64,000 nucleotides of DNA from CBFHMJ01 sp965656875 (GTDB taxonomy: Bacteria; Pseudomonadota; Gammaproteobacteria; Enterobacterales; Alteromonadaceae). Positions 35,301 to 43,669 of this stretch are shown here, one piece after another. The translations under genes and the position numbers were made by a program. Positions within the stretch are counted from its first letter, which is position 1. The number at the start of each line of letters is the position of its first letter. The notes under the pieces are model-generated. The model saw only the letters and a list, made by a program, of their open reading frames with translations. It ran no database searches and had not been told where the DNA came from. The stretch lies in contig CBFHMJ010000003.1 of the NCBI GenBank assembly GCA_965656875.1, positions 124,001 through 188,000 of the forward strand, read 5' to 3'.

Positions 35301-37104
35301 AGCGTATAACTACGATGGCATGAATCGTCTAACACAAGTCACGCGTATGCCTTCCGGTAATTCGGAATTCTATCATTGGGATGAGTTAGCGCCCGGTAAG
35401 CTCACTGGCGCAGATAATGAAGTGATGGAATATGATTATCAATACACGCCTTTTGGTGAGTTAGCGACCATTCAGGCAACGTTGAAGTACCAGCAACAAC
35501 AGCAAACTTCAACGATTCAGTATGAATATAGTAATGGGCAGATCCAACGGATGCATTATCCAAGTGGTGGTTCATTGACGCACTATTATCAGAATGGACA
35601 GTTGCACAAACTGGAATGGAAGGACAGTACGCAGGGGGCAGTAGCTCAGCCTGTTATGAGTAATCTGACCTGGCAACCGTTTGGCGGATTATTGTCGGCC
35701 AGTATTGGTAATGGTCAGATACTGCAAAACACCTGGAATCTGGATTACCAACTGATTCGCACGATGCAAACAGGCGCACTGGATTATCAGCTGAACTATG
35801 ATGAACGTGGCAATGTGGTCAGTGTGTTGGATTTCTCACCTGGCGGTGATTTCCAGAATTACAGTTATGACCAGATGGCTCGGCTATTAACGGCTTCCGG
35901 TCAATATGGCGCATTGAGTTATAGCTATGACAAGATTGGTAATCGGTTATCGAAAACCGAGGCAGGCAATACGAGTAGCTATACCTATGCCGATCACCGA
36001 CTGACCAGTGTTGGAGTGACCCAGTACGTCTGGGATTTAGCGGGTAACCAGATTCAACGAGGTACAGAACAACGCACTTATGACGAGACAAATCGTCTGT
36101 CCGGGTTGACGTCCGGTGTGGATTCTTATCAATATCGTTATGACGTATTCGGACAACGAGTGTTGAAAGATGGACCAACGGATGACAGACAATTTGTGTA
36201 TGACGGCGCGGGTAAGCTGGTTGCAGAAATATCGCTGTCTGGTGCCGTGTTACTGGAATATATCTGGTTGGGTGAAAAGCCGGTTGCAGTGGTGGCTAAC
36301 CAGCAACTCTATTTTATCGCCACAAATCATATTGACGCACCAGTTCAGGTGACAGATTCGGCAGGTGTTCCGCTTTGGCAAGCCAGTTATAAACCGTTTG
36401 GTGAGGCGAGTGTTACGCTGAACAGTCTGCCGTTTTCATTTAATCTGCGATTACCCGGACAATATCAGGATGTTGAATCTGGCCTGCATTATAACTATCA
36501 ACGCGACTATGATCCGCAGACGGGCCGTTACACACAAAGCGATCCCATCGGCTTGCATGGCGGTATAAACACGTATGGTTATGTGTCCGGCAATCCAGTG
36601 AACTATACCGACCCAACCGGTTTGATTTTATGGAAGGGGAAAGTGGGTGTGCTGGATGTAGGCTTCGGTATCGCTTCCGTACAAAAAGTGACGTTGAATG
36701 TATCGGCCTGTCATAAAGGACGCGAATACACGATTTCGGCGTCAGGATATGGGGTAGGACCGTCCTGGAGTAATGACCTGAAACTGTTCCAGTTTGCTAA
36801 AACGTTAAAGAAAATCGGAATGAGTGAACCATCAGCTACCTTCGGTGATATTTCACTGGATGATGGATTGTCTTACATTCACAGCGATATGTTTAATGGG
36901 ACTTATCATTCGCTGTCTGCCGGATTCGCTCTCGGTGGCGGGGTGAGTGGATCAACCAATGTGTTTGGTAAGTTCAACCATGACGAAATACAGACCAGCA
37001 CATCGCAATTTGGGCTTGATCCTGGGAGTGTCAGCTCCGTCCTTGGATTTATTTCGTTAGATTCTGTCACTGAGAAAGATAGCTGCGAGTGTCCTGCTCA
37101 GTAA
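32332..37104 (+). CDS. Sec-secreted RHS repeat protein with unassigned C-terminal tip
   Basis: 1590 residues. A signal peptide (to about 22, ALAVD) is followed by a Cys-rich region to about 280 and an RHS entry motif NPIDLIMGEKQQTITDF near 283. About 1100 residues of YD/RHS repeats follow (many YxxxG..., DxxGN forms) and the core-closing segment GRYTQSDPIGL...NPVNYTDPTGL ends at 1431. The repeats build a hollow shell that encloses the last 159 residues, usually a toxin. That tip is Gly/Ser-rich with one His and a final Cys pair, and matches no toxin family known to me. A Sec signal and no PAAR or VgrG neighbour argue against type VI delivery. No immunity gene on the same strand follows. Confidence 0.92.
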   Translation: MKILRHWVMVAGMISSSGALAVDNYLYNSEVYSDKAQAEAAVLASVKANNQGDYIKEVSTTGNTIQYDLYFNPRPADPVEHYSPCSGECESESASFADWKSMTYVDPGHRHPYITCPDSVFHGGATSSWSFYDWVNITGGPWGSGATYAKVYHRDYGGTWLWKAGIHLYETDEWVCVDKTPVAVSMTMRHYKDAVKCPTGSFLDSLPDDEASLPTCKSTSASQYVKFKACHAPFQFNVDEANSKGIDLACITWCPPDQQFDSNLGRCMASKDTNDQCDAKGLNPIDLIMGEKQQTITDFTQHGPLPLAYIRSYRSQRSQQARNNVVEQSGATGWKKYYQPSGYAGKTTHSGQPFVESAQGNIGWRHNYQYHLHAFNSGNRIYVELPDGSFRQFDNIYGNYYAKVKAGYSLTGNKTDGWQYTDENNLVHDFSINGQLTTLTHQSGQRLIFNYDSDGRLISVSNIYGDTLQYTYDASGKFDRILLPDGSEILHGWDGLNNLVAVQQTYYGNGQNQTETEQYHYEDGRFPYALTGITDAEGIRYNSWTYNAAGQAVSSTHPLRSNAGTVAYDPVTQSASITSSSGHIKTISKTTRGRVHTVTGDSCSTSGEKSQVTFTYDSSDRVSQKQIAGGLTEDFTYSATGLIASRTLAKGTPDEQKTSWQYQTNGAAPVKITHPNGLEEAFTYNAQGQLLTHTLTADGESRVTRYDYQSNGLLSAIDGPQPGNADTYTYQYHPDNHLASITVPAGYVIQYDNYNHFGLPQTITDQNNLVTALSYDHKGRLTLIVATGSGGETRQWQMQYNRTGQLTFFRGPDGRELTYVYDDARRLIQMVSLNGDTLHYGYDSAGNRTTTRITGAMQSEVYRQTRSYDAINRINSLSNSMNHQWQFEYDKHDNLNKVVSPLNHTVSFVHDQLNRITSQTQKDGGVTSSSHNKQNKLTSVVDAVGGTTSFEFNGFGELTGRQSPDSGQSLFSYDEAGNVVQRTDANGIVSAYNYDGMNRLTQVTRMPSGNSEFYHWDELAPGKLTGADNEVMEYDYQYTPFGELATIQATLKYQQQQQTSTIQYEYSNGQIQRMHYPSGGSLTHYYQNGQLHKLEWKDSTQGAVAQPVMSNLTWQPFGGLLSASIGNGQILQNTWNLDYQLIRTMQTGALDYQLNYDERGNVVSVLDFSPGGDFQNYSYDQMARLLTASGQYGALSYSYDKIGNRLSKTEAGNTSSYTYADHRLTSVGVTQYVWDLAGNQIQRGTEQRTYDETNRLSGLTSGVDSYQYRYDVFGQRVLKDGPTDDRQFVYDGAGKLVAEISLSGAVLLEYIWLGEKPVAVVANQQLYFIATNHIDAPVQVTDSAGVPLWQASYKPFGEASVTLNSLPFSFNLRLPGQYQDVESGLHYNYQRDYDPQTGRYTQSDPIGLHGGINTYGYVSGNPVNYTDPTGLILWKGKVGVLDVGFGIASVQKVTLNVSACHKGREYTISASGYGVGPSWSNDLKLFQFAKTLKKIGMSEPSATFGDISLDDGLSYIHSDMFNGTYHSLSAGFALGGGVSGSTNVFGKFNHDEIQTSTSQFGLDPGSVSSVLGFISLDSVTEKDSCECPAQ

Positions 37105-38053
37105 GTGATTTTTCTGTTGTCAGGGCTGTCAGCGATGCGGTTGCATCGCTGATGCCTTGCTCACTGGCTTGTTGATACCAGTAACGCGCCCGTTCCAGAT
37201 TGACCGGTGTTCCTTCACCATCCTGATACATCTGCGCCAGATTATATTGTGACCAGGCATGACCGTCTTCTGCGGCCAGAAGAAACTGTGTGAATGCTTC
37301 ATCGAAATTCCCATCCTGATACCAGCTAATAGCTTTCTGATTGTTTATGTTTGGCTGATAACCTACCTGTACCGGCGGTTTTTCCTGACGCATTACCAGA
37401 CCGCCAAAAATGGCGAGGTTTTTGGGGCGGACCGCCTGATAAATGGCGTCGTTCTCTCGCAGCGTTATCAGGCGTTCTCGTGGAAGCGTGATCACAGTCT
37501 CACCGAAATAATTATGTATCAGTAGATTATCGAGCTGAATTGCTTGCTTAAGGTGGCGCTTTTCGGTGTAGCGATAATTGCTGAGTAATATGGCCACATT
37601 GTCTTTATCGACATTAACGGCTTTACCTACCAGGTAAACCTGCTGAGTCAAATTATCGGGAGAAACCAGGTTGGTGAACCGGCCGTAATCAATCAAGTAG
37701 TGATCATGAATAGCCGGGTCGGACAATACGGTTTGTTCAACGATTCTCTCCTGTTTCCAGTCTTGCCAGACAGAATGACAAAACCACAGTAATAACAGTA
37801 AACCTATGGTGTGACGTAGTAAGCGCACTGCGCCAGCACTGCTCAAGGGTAAGCGACTTTGTGGTGTTATCTGGTAGCAATAGCGGCAGTAATGCTCCTG
37901 GCGAGCGCGAAGTGGGAGTATGGAAATAGCGGCCAGTTGCAACACGGTAAGTGCCGAGCGTTCTTCCAGTTGTGTTCGATGACAACGACAACATTGCTGA
38001 TGTGTTAATGACTTGCTCGAAAAAACGTCCTGCTCAATATTGAATAAGAACAT
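37067..38053 (-). CDS. Membrane protein with zinc ribbon and Sel1-like repeats
   Basis: 328 residues. Cys21-x2-Cys24 and Cys56-x2-Cys59 form a zinc ribbon. One membrane helix lies at about 78-96. A middle domain (about 105-225) is not recognised. Sel1-like repeats follow from about 240 (AISWYQDGNFDEAFTQFLLAAEDGHAWSQYNLAQMYQDGEGTPVN and one more). The 3' end overlaps the 3' end of the RHS gene by 38 bases on the opposite strand. CGGGAG precedes the ATG at good spacing. A link to the RHS protein is only positional. Sel1 proteins often act as scaffolds at the cell surface. Confidence 0.8.
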   Translation of the reverse strand: MFLFNIEQDVFSSKSLTHQQCCRCHRTQLEERSALTVLQLAAISILPLRARQEHYCRYCYQITPQSRLPLSSAGAVRLLRHTIGLLLLLWFCHSVWQDWKQERIVEQTVLSDPAIHDHYLIDYGRFTNLVSPDNLTQQVYLVGKAVNVDKDNVAILLSNYRYTEKRHLKQAIQLDNLLIHNYFGETVITLPRERLITLRENDAIYQAVRPKNLAIFGGLVMRQEKPPVQVGYQPNINNQKAISWYQDGNFDEAFTQFLLAAEDGHAWSQYNLAQMYQDGEGTPVNLERARYWYQQASEQGISDATASLTALTTEKSLTEQDTRSYLSQ

Positions 38054-38325
38054 CGCAATCTCCCGGGTAAATGCCTGTGTAGATGATGCTTGTCATTGTG
38101 TCATTAGTGATGAATTCCAACATGTGACTTGTTGTGAACAAATGGGATTACGGTGTGAAGTGACAGAATTCACGGGTGAATTAACAAGATTTACAACTGA
38201 AAAAGCTCATATCTTACGAATAAAGCAGCCGATAGCGCACAATAAACAGCGTATTTGTCGGATGATGCAATGGGATTTAAACAGGTACGATACTAGCTCT
38301 TTTTTTGTTTCTTAAATAAATAAAA
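38054..38325. other. Divergent intergenic region
   Basis: About 270 bases between the Sel1 gene and the toxin-antitoxin locus. It must hold both promoters. Nothing else recognised; a 100-codon ORF here overlaps the Sel1 gene and looks spurious. Confidence 0.4.
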
Positions 38326-38357
38326 ATACGTTTGACGATATATAATGTCAGGCGTAT
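38326..38357. promoter_or_regulatory. Operator/promoter of the toxin-antitoxin locus
   Basis: ATACG-TT-TGAC, 10 bases, GTCA-GG-CGTAT is an imperfect inverted repeat (9 of 11 positions pair). A TATAAT box (38341-38346) lies in its centre, 28 bases before the toxin ATG. Autorepression by the HTH antitoxin would occlude the -10 box. Confidence 0.55.
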
Positions 38358-38373
38358 ATTAAATGGAGTTTAT

Positions 38374-38724
38374 ATGGTCTGGGAAATCCTTTACACCGAT
38401 ACGTATGCTGACTGGTTTATGGCGTTAGCTGACGCAGAACAAATAGATGTTCATGCAATGGTTGAGGTCTTACAGGCAAGAGGCGCCTATTTACAGCGGC
38501 CTTATGCTGACACGGTAAAAGGTAGTAAAAAAGTGAAGCATTTACGTGAATTGCGAATTCAGCATAAAGGTAAGCCTTATCGAGTTTTCTATGCGTTTGA
38601 CCCGGTCAGGCGAGCGGTGTTGTTGTGCGGAGGGCGCAAAGACGGGGCAGGAGACAAAACGTTTTATAAGCGAATGATCGCTTTGGCAGAAGATGAGTTC
38701 GCTGACTACATCATGACATTTTAG
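38374..38724 (+). CDS. RelE/HigB-type toxin (Gp49-like)
   Basis: 116 residues from ATG 38374 (GGAG at good spacing). The sequence follows the HigB/Gp49 pattern: ILYTDTYADWFMALAD, RPYADTVKGSKKVKHLRELRIQHKGKPYRVFYAFDPVRRAVLLCGGRKDG, FYKRMIALAEDEF. The family cleaves mRNA on the ribosome. Toxin-first order is typical of hig loci. The HTH antitoxin follows only after a further small ORF. Confidence 0.9.
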   Translation: MVWEILYTDTYADWFMALADAEQIDVHAMVEVLQARGAYLQRPYADTVKGSKKVKHLRELRIQHKGKPYRVFYAFDPVRRAVLLCGGRKDGAGDKTFYKRMIALAEDEFADYIMTF

Positions 38725-38775
38725 CCGATAATTATTGTTCAACATTACGGAAGACAAAAACACGAGGTACGTATT

Positions 38776-38931
38776 ATGACGCAAACGGTATACACGCCTG
38801 ATGCACAGCATTCAAAGAGAACCACGGATTCATATCCCGCTATCAATACGCTGAAACAAGCGATGAAAAACAATGTTTCCCGAGCAGCTGAACGACAGGC
38901 AAAAGTGATTTTGGCGGCAATAAAGCAATAA
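38776..38931 (+). CDS. 51-codon ORF between toxin and antitoxin
   Basis: MTQTVYTPDAQHSK... with GAGGT about 8 bases before the ATG. It lies 51 bases after the toxin and 60 bases before the antitoxin on the same strand. The second half (NTLKQAMKNNVSRAAERQAKVILAAIKQ) is predicted helical and basic. No family recognised. It is too short for standard ORF cut-offs, but its ribosome site and fit in the operon support a real gene. Confidence 0.6.
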   Translation: MTQTVYTPDAQHSKRTTDSYPAINTLKQAMKNNVSRAAERQAKVILAAIKQ

Positions 38932-38991
38932 GTGCTGAGTTTTTAAAACCTGAGCCTTTAAAACTCGTTAATTATTTATCAGGAGCGACAT

Positions 38992-39315
38992 ATGGCTAAA
39001 CCAATCAATGAACTACGAAAACAACTTAAACCTGAGATTCAACAGGCAGCCAGAGAAAAAGCGTTAGATATCATCACTGAAATGTCGCTGGCTGAAACTC
39101 GAAAAGCGAGAGGATTTAGCCAGGCGCAAATTGCTGAAAACATGTCTATCGCTCAACCGAATGTGTCACAAATTGAAAGCCGTCCGGATACCCTGGTCAG
39201 CACACTAAATTTTTATATCAAAGCCCTGGGGGGCGAACTGGAGTTAAGAGCAAAGTTTCCGGATGGTCAGAATATAGCGATTAAACAATTTAGCTCATCC
39301 TCATCGGAGGAATAA
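38992..39315 (+). CDS. XRE-family HTH antitoxin (HigA-like)
   Basis: 107 residues with AGGAG before the ATG. The HTH is at about 40-65 (ARGFSQAQIAENMSIAQPNVSQIES), preceded by a helical N-terminal region and followed by ALGGELELRAKFPDG, typical of small XRE antitoxins paired with Gp49/HigB toxins. It should neutralise the toxin and repress the operon at the dyad upstream. A Ser/Glu-rich tail ends the protein. Confidence 0.9.
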   Translation: MAKPINELRKQLKPEIQQAAREKALDIITEMSLAETRKARGFSQAQIAENMSIAQPNVSQIESRPDTLVSTLNFYIKALGGELELRAKFPDGQNIAIKQFSSSSSEE

Positions 39316-39346
39316 CTGAACGATGAGCCGTGTTAGCGAAGAAAAG

Positions 39347-39382
39347 AAAAACCCGACAGACCTGCTGGTTGTCGGGTTTTTT
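39347..39382. terminator. Bidirectional terminator after the antitoxin
   Basis: AAAAACCCGAC and GTCGGGTTTTT pair across a 13-base loop, between convergent genes. Confidence 0.88.
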
Positions 39383-39448
39383 AATGCCTGAGCGTTGGCT
39401 TCAATTCAGACTTGCATTCAGTGTCGGTATGAATTGACCGGTATCGAA

Positions 39449-40708
39449 TCAGTTCGATGAAACAAGGCGTTGTTTTATTGTGTTGATTTCCTGAGTCAAC
39501 CTGTCTCGTTCTTCATTCGACAACATTGGTGATTGCTTACTGTTCAAATACTGGTGTGCCAGTTTCAAGCTTTGTAAGGCTTGTTTTGATTGTCCAACCG
39601 CTTCCTGAGCCAGTGCAAGACTTCGGTGAGCATAAGGTGAATGTGAGTACCAGCTAACTCGTTGCTCCGCTATTTTAAGTGCCATCTCAGGTTTGTTGCC
39701 GTAGCTAAAATAACTGGTCAGTTGATGCAGCTCAGATTCTTCAGGCACAACCGGGTAACCAAATCGTTGAGACAGTTGTTGATACCAGTCCGTGATGGCA
39801 GAAATATTGTCACCAATTGAAGTAGCAGACAAAAACCAGTCAGAGAACAAATGGCGGAATGCCTGATGTTGTGCCAGTGGTGCGACTGTGATGTGGTCTT
39901 CATGTTCAAAAGTTGCCAGGGTCCAGTTAAGGGTTTCGGGGGCATGTTCTTTCATGAGTGGATTTAATCGTGCCAGACCTTGTTGATGTCGTTGCAGAAA
40001 AACCGGTTTAGACGATACATCTTCGATCTCATAGCCAATATACAGATACTCCTTAGAATCTAATGCTGCAAGACGGTGTGTTAGCAATGTTGTCGTTGCA
40101 CCGTCTTGCCAGTGCATCGCCGGGCTGAATGCCAGCCAGGCATTTGCCATTTCTGGTCGAAGAATCATGCTGTTTAGTACGGCAACTCCGCCCAGTGAAT
40201 GACCCGCGAACAGACGATAAGGCGCAGTGTTCAGGGTTTTGTCGACCTGTGGCATGAGTTCGTGTTGAACAAAATTCATAAACGGCCAGTTTAATGCTTG
40301 CTCTGTTTGTATGGATGTTAGCGTGTTTGCTCTATCAGGTTTTTTTGTTGATTCGGCGAACTCAATGGCTGGTGGCGTTAAGGTCTTCACGCGGTCCGGG
40401 TTATCAATGCCAACCACAATGATTGAAGGCATTGCACCTTGTAAAAACTGAGCGATGGTTGCCGTGTGTCCCAGCAGATATTGTCCATCCAGCAGGTATA
40501 GCACTGGATAGCCGCCTGGTTTTTTCGGGTCATAATAGTCGGGTAAAATCACATACCAGGTTTGTAACTGGCCGGTATAGCTGGACATCATGGAATAAGG
40601 TGTGTCCAGTCTCGGTTGTGTGGTAATTGTTTGTTTTTCGGCGGCGAAAAGCTCATAGCTGTTCGCCAGGCTACAAAATAGTAAAAACAGTATGAATAAT
40701 TTTTTCAT
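39449..40708 (-). CDS. Exported alpha/beta-hydrolase esterase (esterase D/IroE-like)
   Basis: 419 residues with a signal peptide (MKKLFILFLLFCSLANS). The esterase domain (about 40-290) has GYPVLYLLDGQYLL, the oxyanion-side VVGIDN, the nucleophile Ser in FAGHSLGGVAVL and a late His in FEHEDHITVAP, as in the putative esterase family that includes IroE and enterochelin esterases. About 110 further residues are helical (TPR-like, AEQRVSWYSHSPYAHRSLALAQEAVG). Substrate unknown; a periplasmic ester or thioester is likely. Confidence 0.9.
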   Translation of the reverse strand: MKKLFILFLLFCSLANSYELFAAEKQTITTQPRLDTPYSMMSSYTGQLQTWYVILPDYYDPKKPGGYPVLYLLDGQYLLGHTATIAQFLQGAMPSIIVVGIDNPDRVKTLTPPAIEFAESTKKPDRANTLTSIQTEQALNWPFMNFVQHELMPQVDKTLNTAPYRLFAGHSLGGVAVLNSMILRPEMANAWLAFSPAMHWQDGATTTLLTHRLAALDSKEYLYIGYEIEDVSSKPVFLQRHQQGLARLNPLMKEHAPETLNWTLATFEHEDHITVAPLAQHQAFRHLFSDWFLSATSIGDNISAITDWYQQLSQRFGYPVVPEESELHQLTSYFSYGNKPEMALKIAEQRVSWYSHSPYAHRSLALAQEAVGQSKQALQSLKLAHQYLNSKQSPMLSNEERDRLTQEINTIKQRLVSSN

Positions 40709-41102
40709 GATAAACCTTGTCCTTCAGCACCTGTCGCTTTTCTAATGATTGAACTCGAACACATTTTCACTCGTAAAAGTCAGCAGGCTCTGGTTTCTTT
40801 GATATGATTCTGAACCCTTTAAATGAGTAAACCTGCCTATGGCAGAAACCCATGAAATAGGGTGTCTTGTCCTGAGTGATGTTGTTCTGGAGTGACTATG
40901 TGACGACCCGGGATAACAGACCATAAAATTGACCTTAAGGTTTTCTTTAGTTTTACTTAAGGTATTAAAAATCAATAAGATAAGCTGTAAAGTGGTTAGC
41001 TGTTGAATGACATGAAATTAACTACAGGCAAACAGTAGTTCAGGTAAAAACAAACAAAAAACTGCAAACAGAAGCGAAAATAAAAGTGAAAGCACGTTAA
41101 AA
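40709..41102. other. Intergenic region with repeat copy 1
   Basis: About 390 bases between divergent genes. It holds the first copy of a short dispersed repeat and, beyond it, AT-rich sequence that probably carries the promoter of the regulator gene. Confidence 0.5.
40747..40794 (+). repeat. Dispersed repeat, copy 1
   Basis: 48 bases starting GATTGAACTCGAACA and ending GCTCTGGT match 43630-43676 at about 40 of 48 positions with a single gap. The copies have the same orientation and flank the regulator gene at 41103. A weakly pairing arm (CCTGTCGCTTTT) lies just to the left. Confidence 0.75.
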
Positions 41103-43514
41103 ATGGACGGAAAAAAACACAGTATTACGTCACCTTTAATTCTTGAAGACCGGGAAATCACCTTTTCCAGAAATCAGATTGTTGACCGCACGACGGGTGA
41201 AGTGCAGACGCTGGAACCGAAAGTGATGGACGTGTTAGCAGTATTGATTGGTCAGGCCGGTGATGTCGTTTCACAACAGGCGATTTTTGATCAGGTGTGG
41301 CAACGTGGTGTATTTTCTCCCGGCCTGGTGCAGAGGGCGATTGCGGTATTACGAAAAGCGCTGGGAGATGATTCAAAACAACCTCGATATATTGCAACGT
41401 ATTCACGCCGTGGATACAGCTTCATTTTTACGTTACCTGAACCGGCTTCCCCGTCAGTGCTACCATCGACTACTGACACGCCGTCCTTAGAATCTGATTT
41501 GCCGGATTCTTCTGTCCTTTCTTCTGAAACCTCTGTCACTTCAACAGCATCAGCCTCTTTAACATCAGTAGCAATATGCAGAACCAGTTCTGCATTGGTA
41601 TCCAGCTTTGTTGGCCTGTTGATCCTGGTGTCATTTTTCGTGGTTGGCTTTTTCGCGTTTGTTGGTGAAGGTGCGTGGTTTCAACAACAGGCATCTGACC
41701 ACAAAAACACGCTGAGGTTTGATGTCTCTCGCATTCTGAGTTCCATGCCGTTTGATGTGCAACTGGCTCGTTTAAGTCCTGATAAGCAATGGTTAGCGTA
41801 TAGTCGGTCGGGTGATAGCGAGCATCATCAACTCTGGCTACAGCAAGTCGCTGAGCATCGGAGAACCTTATTAGCGACTGAATTAGAACAGGTGAGTCAG
41901 GTGTTATGGCAGCCGGATAATTCAGCGTTATTGGCCATGCAGTTGACGGAACAGGGCTTACAGTTATATCGGCTTCGTTTTGAATACTCGCATTCAACAG
42001 TAACTGATGATGAATCAATAGTGATTGAACCGATTCAGCTTAACCGTGAAAAAATAGCAGCCTTGCCGCAATTCTCGGCAATTGGCGATCTGTTTTGGTT
42101 GCCAGGTCGTGAGGAATTATCTCGAATTGGTTTTATGGGATTTGATCGGGAGCAGCGGCAGTTTCAGTTGATAGAGCTGGATATCGTTACTGGTCAGCAG
42201 TTGGTGCGTTGGTCGCAGCGACATCCGGATGGTGCCGATGAGCGGGTTTGGGATATACCAACAGCGCTGAATGTTGAACAAAACAAACTGGCGTTTGCAG
42301 TACGAACAACGAGTAACACCAGCCTGGTTTACCAACTGGATACTGAATCGCTGACAACTACCTTACTGGCTGATGGACAACCGGGGTTTCTCAGTCTCAG
42401 TTACTTAACTGATGGCTCATTGCTGGTCAGTGATGAGTTGAATCATGGTTTCACTCGTGTGCAATCAAACCATAAACAAACTACATTCAGGTTTCCGGTG
42501 CGGGGGCCGGGGACGTCGATGCAGCTAATGCCTGCGTTGGAAGAGGCTGAGCCGTTATTTGTCGCAGCGGTGAGTCGGGTTGATACGGATATTGCCCGTT
42601 GGCAACCCGGTGAACAGTCAGCGACGTTACGTGTGGATACCAACGGCATGGACTATTTTCCAAGAGTTGAGCCAGATTCCGGGTTGTTGGCTCGGGTGTC
42701 GAATAGTGAAGGCGTGAATCGACTTTTTGTTGATAACGGCACTCAAACCGAGGTCTGGAGTGATGAACAATTCAGTGATGAACAAATCCATCGTCCAATA
42801 TGGTTGTCGAATATTAGTTGGCCAGAACGTGAATCAGAACTCGGAAAATCAGATAAAACGGCACTGGCTTATCTGAGAGATTCTGCGCTGGTGATTCGAA
42901 CCGGGCCAGAACCACAAGCGCAACTGATTCATAAGAAACAGGGTATTTCTGCGTTGTATGACTGGCATGAGTCCAGCCAGCGTTTGCTGGTAAGAGCTGA
43001 AATTGCTCAACAGGCGTGGCTGGCGTGGTATCGACCGAGCACACAAACCATTGACCCGATTACGTTATTTTCAGGCATGAATGCTCATGTTTTATCATTT
43101 GAATCTGGCAGTGGCGAATCCCATGACGTGATTGTCGGGCTGTTTCCTGATGGTTTAAAACAATGGCAACGCGAAGGCGCTGATTCATATCGCTGGCAAT
43201 CATTGATAATCGGTGATGACATTCGCTGGTCGCTTCGGCTTAAAGATGCGTTGTTTTTACATCGAGACAGTCCATCACAAACCGGAGAGACTGAGGGAAC
43301 GCTGATTGAACGTACTCAAATCAGGGCTGATATCGAAGGAGCAAGAATGACCGTGATACCACAAACATCCGATGTATTTCCCGTCGCTAAAAGCATTGGC
43401 ATGGATGTGTTGCAAAGTACTGATGGCGAAGCCTTTTATTTTAGCACTGACTGGTCTCATCACAGTGAAATCGTGTTGCTGACTCAAAGTGAACGAAAAC
43501 CGAGCAAAAAATAA
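41103..43514 (+). CDS. ToxR/CadC-type membrane regulator with periplasmic propeller
   Basis: 803 residues. The cytoplasmic winged helix of the OmpR/CadC type spans about 10-115 (LEPKVMDVLAVLIGQAGDVVSQQAIFDQVW, IAVLRKALGDDSKQPRYIATYSRRGYSF). A Ser/Thr-rich linker, one membrane helix (about 163-186) and about 600 periplasmic residues with repeated strand blocks follow (ARLSPDKQWLAYSRSGDSEHHQLWLQQV and others), a TolB/PD40-like propeller. It would sense a periplasmic signal and bind DNA directly. The target genes are unknown; the deaminase-fold gene downstream is the nearest candidate. Confidence 0.88.
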   Translation: MDGKKHSITSPLILEDREITFSRNQIVDRTTGEVQTLEPKVMDVLAVLIGQAGDVVSQQAIFDQVWQRGVFSPGLVQRAIAVLRKALGDDSKQPRYIATYSRRGYSFIFTLPEPASPSVLPSTTDTPSLESDLPDSSVLSSETSVTSTASASLTSVAICRTSSALVSSFVGLLILVSFFVVGFFAFVGEGAWFQQQASDHKNTLRFDVSRILSSMPFDVQLARLSPDKQWLAYSRSGDSEHHQLWLQQVAEHRRTLLATELEQVSQVLWQPDNSALLAMQLTEQGLQLYRLRFEYSHSTVTDDESIVIEPIQLNREKIAALPQFSAIGDLFWLPGREELSRIGFMGFDREQRQFQLIELDIVTGQQLVRWSQRHPDGADERVWDIPTALNVEQNKLAFAVRTTSNTSLVYQLDTESLTTTLLADGQPGFLSLSYLTDGSLLVSDELNHGFTRVQSNHKQTTFRFPVRGPGTSMQLMPALEEAEPLFVAAVSRVDTDIARWQPGEQSATLRVDTNGMDYFPRVEPDSGLLARVSNSEGVNRLFVDNGTQTEVWSDEQFSDEQIHRPIWLSNISWPERESELGKSDKTALAYLRDSALVIRTGPEPQAQLIHKKQGISALYDWHESSQRLLVRAEIAQQAWLAWYRPSTQTIDPITLFSGMNAHVLSFESGSGESHDVIVGLFPDGLKQWQREGADSYRWQSLIIGDDIRWSLRLKDALFLHRDSPSQTGETEGTLIERTQIRADIEGARMTVIPQTSDVFPVAKSIGMDVLQSTDGEAFYFSTDWSHHSEIVLLTQSERKPSKK

Positions 43515-43597
43515 CCCGTTTAATATCAGTTAATGGTTAATTAGCACCCGCTCGAATGTTTTCACCAGTGGCGTGTTTATTAACTACTTCATTAGAA

Positions 43598-43669
43598 CGT
43601 GTTGACCTTTGCCGATGGATTTGACAACTGATTGAATTCGAACAAATTTCACCCGCAAAGGTCAACACG
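43598..43669. repeat. Large perfect inverted repeat (15-bp arms)
   Basis: CGTGTTGACCTTTGC (43598-43612) and GCAAAGGTCAACACG (43655-43669) pair perfectly across 42 bases. The pairing extends by AGA/TCT beyond one mismatch. The right half is the second repeat copy. Confidence 0.85.

Noticed and set aside
37067..38053. Immunity protein for the RHS tip
   Set aside because: Opposite strand, large membrane protein with zinc ribbon and Sel1 repeats; not the usual small same-strand immunity gene.
40742..40975. 77-codon minus-strand ORF over repeat copy 1
   Set aside because: Its sequence is explained by the repeat and promoter region; no family signal.
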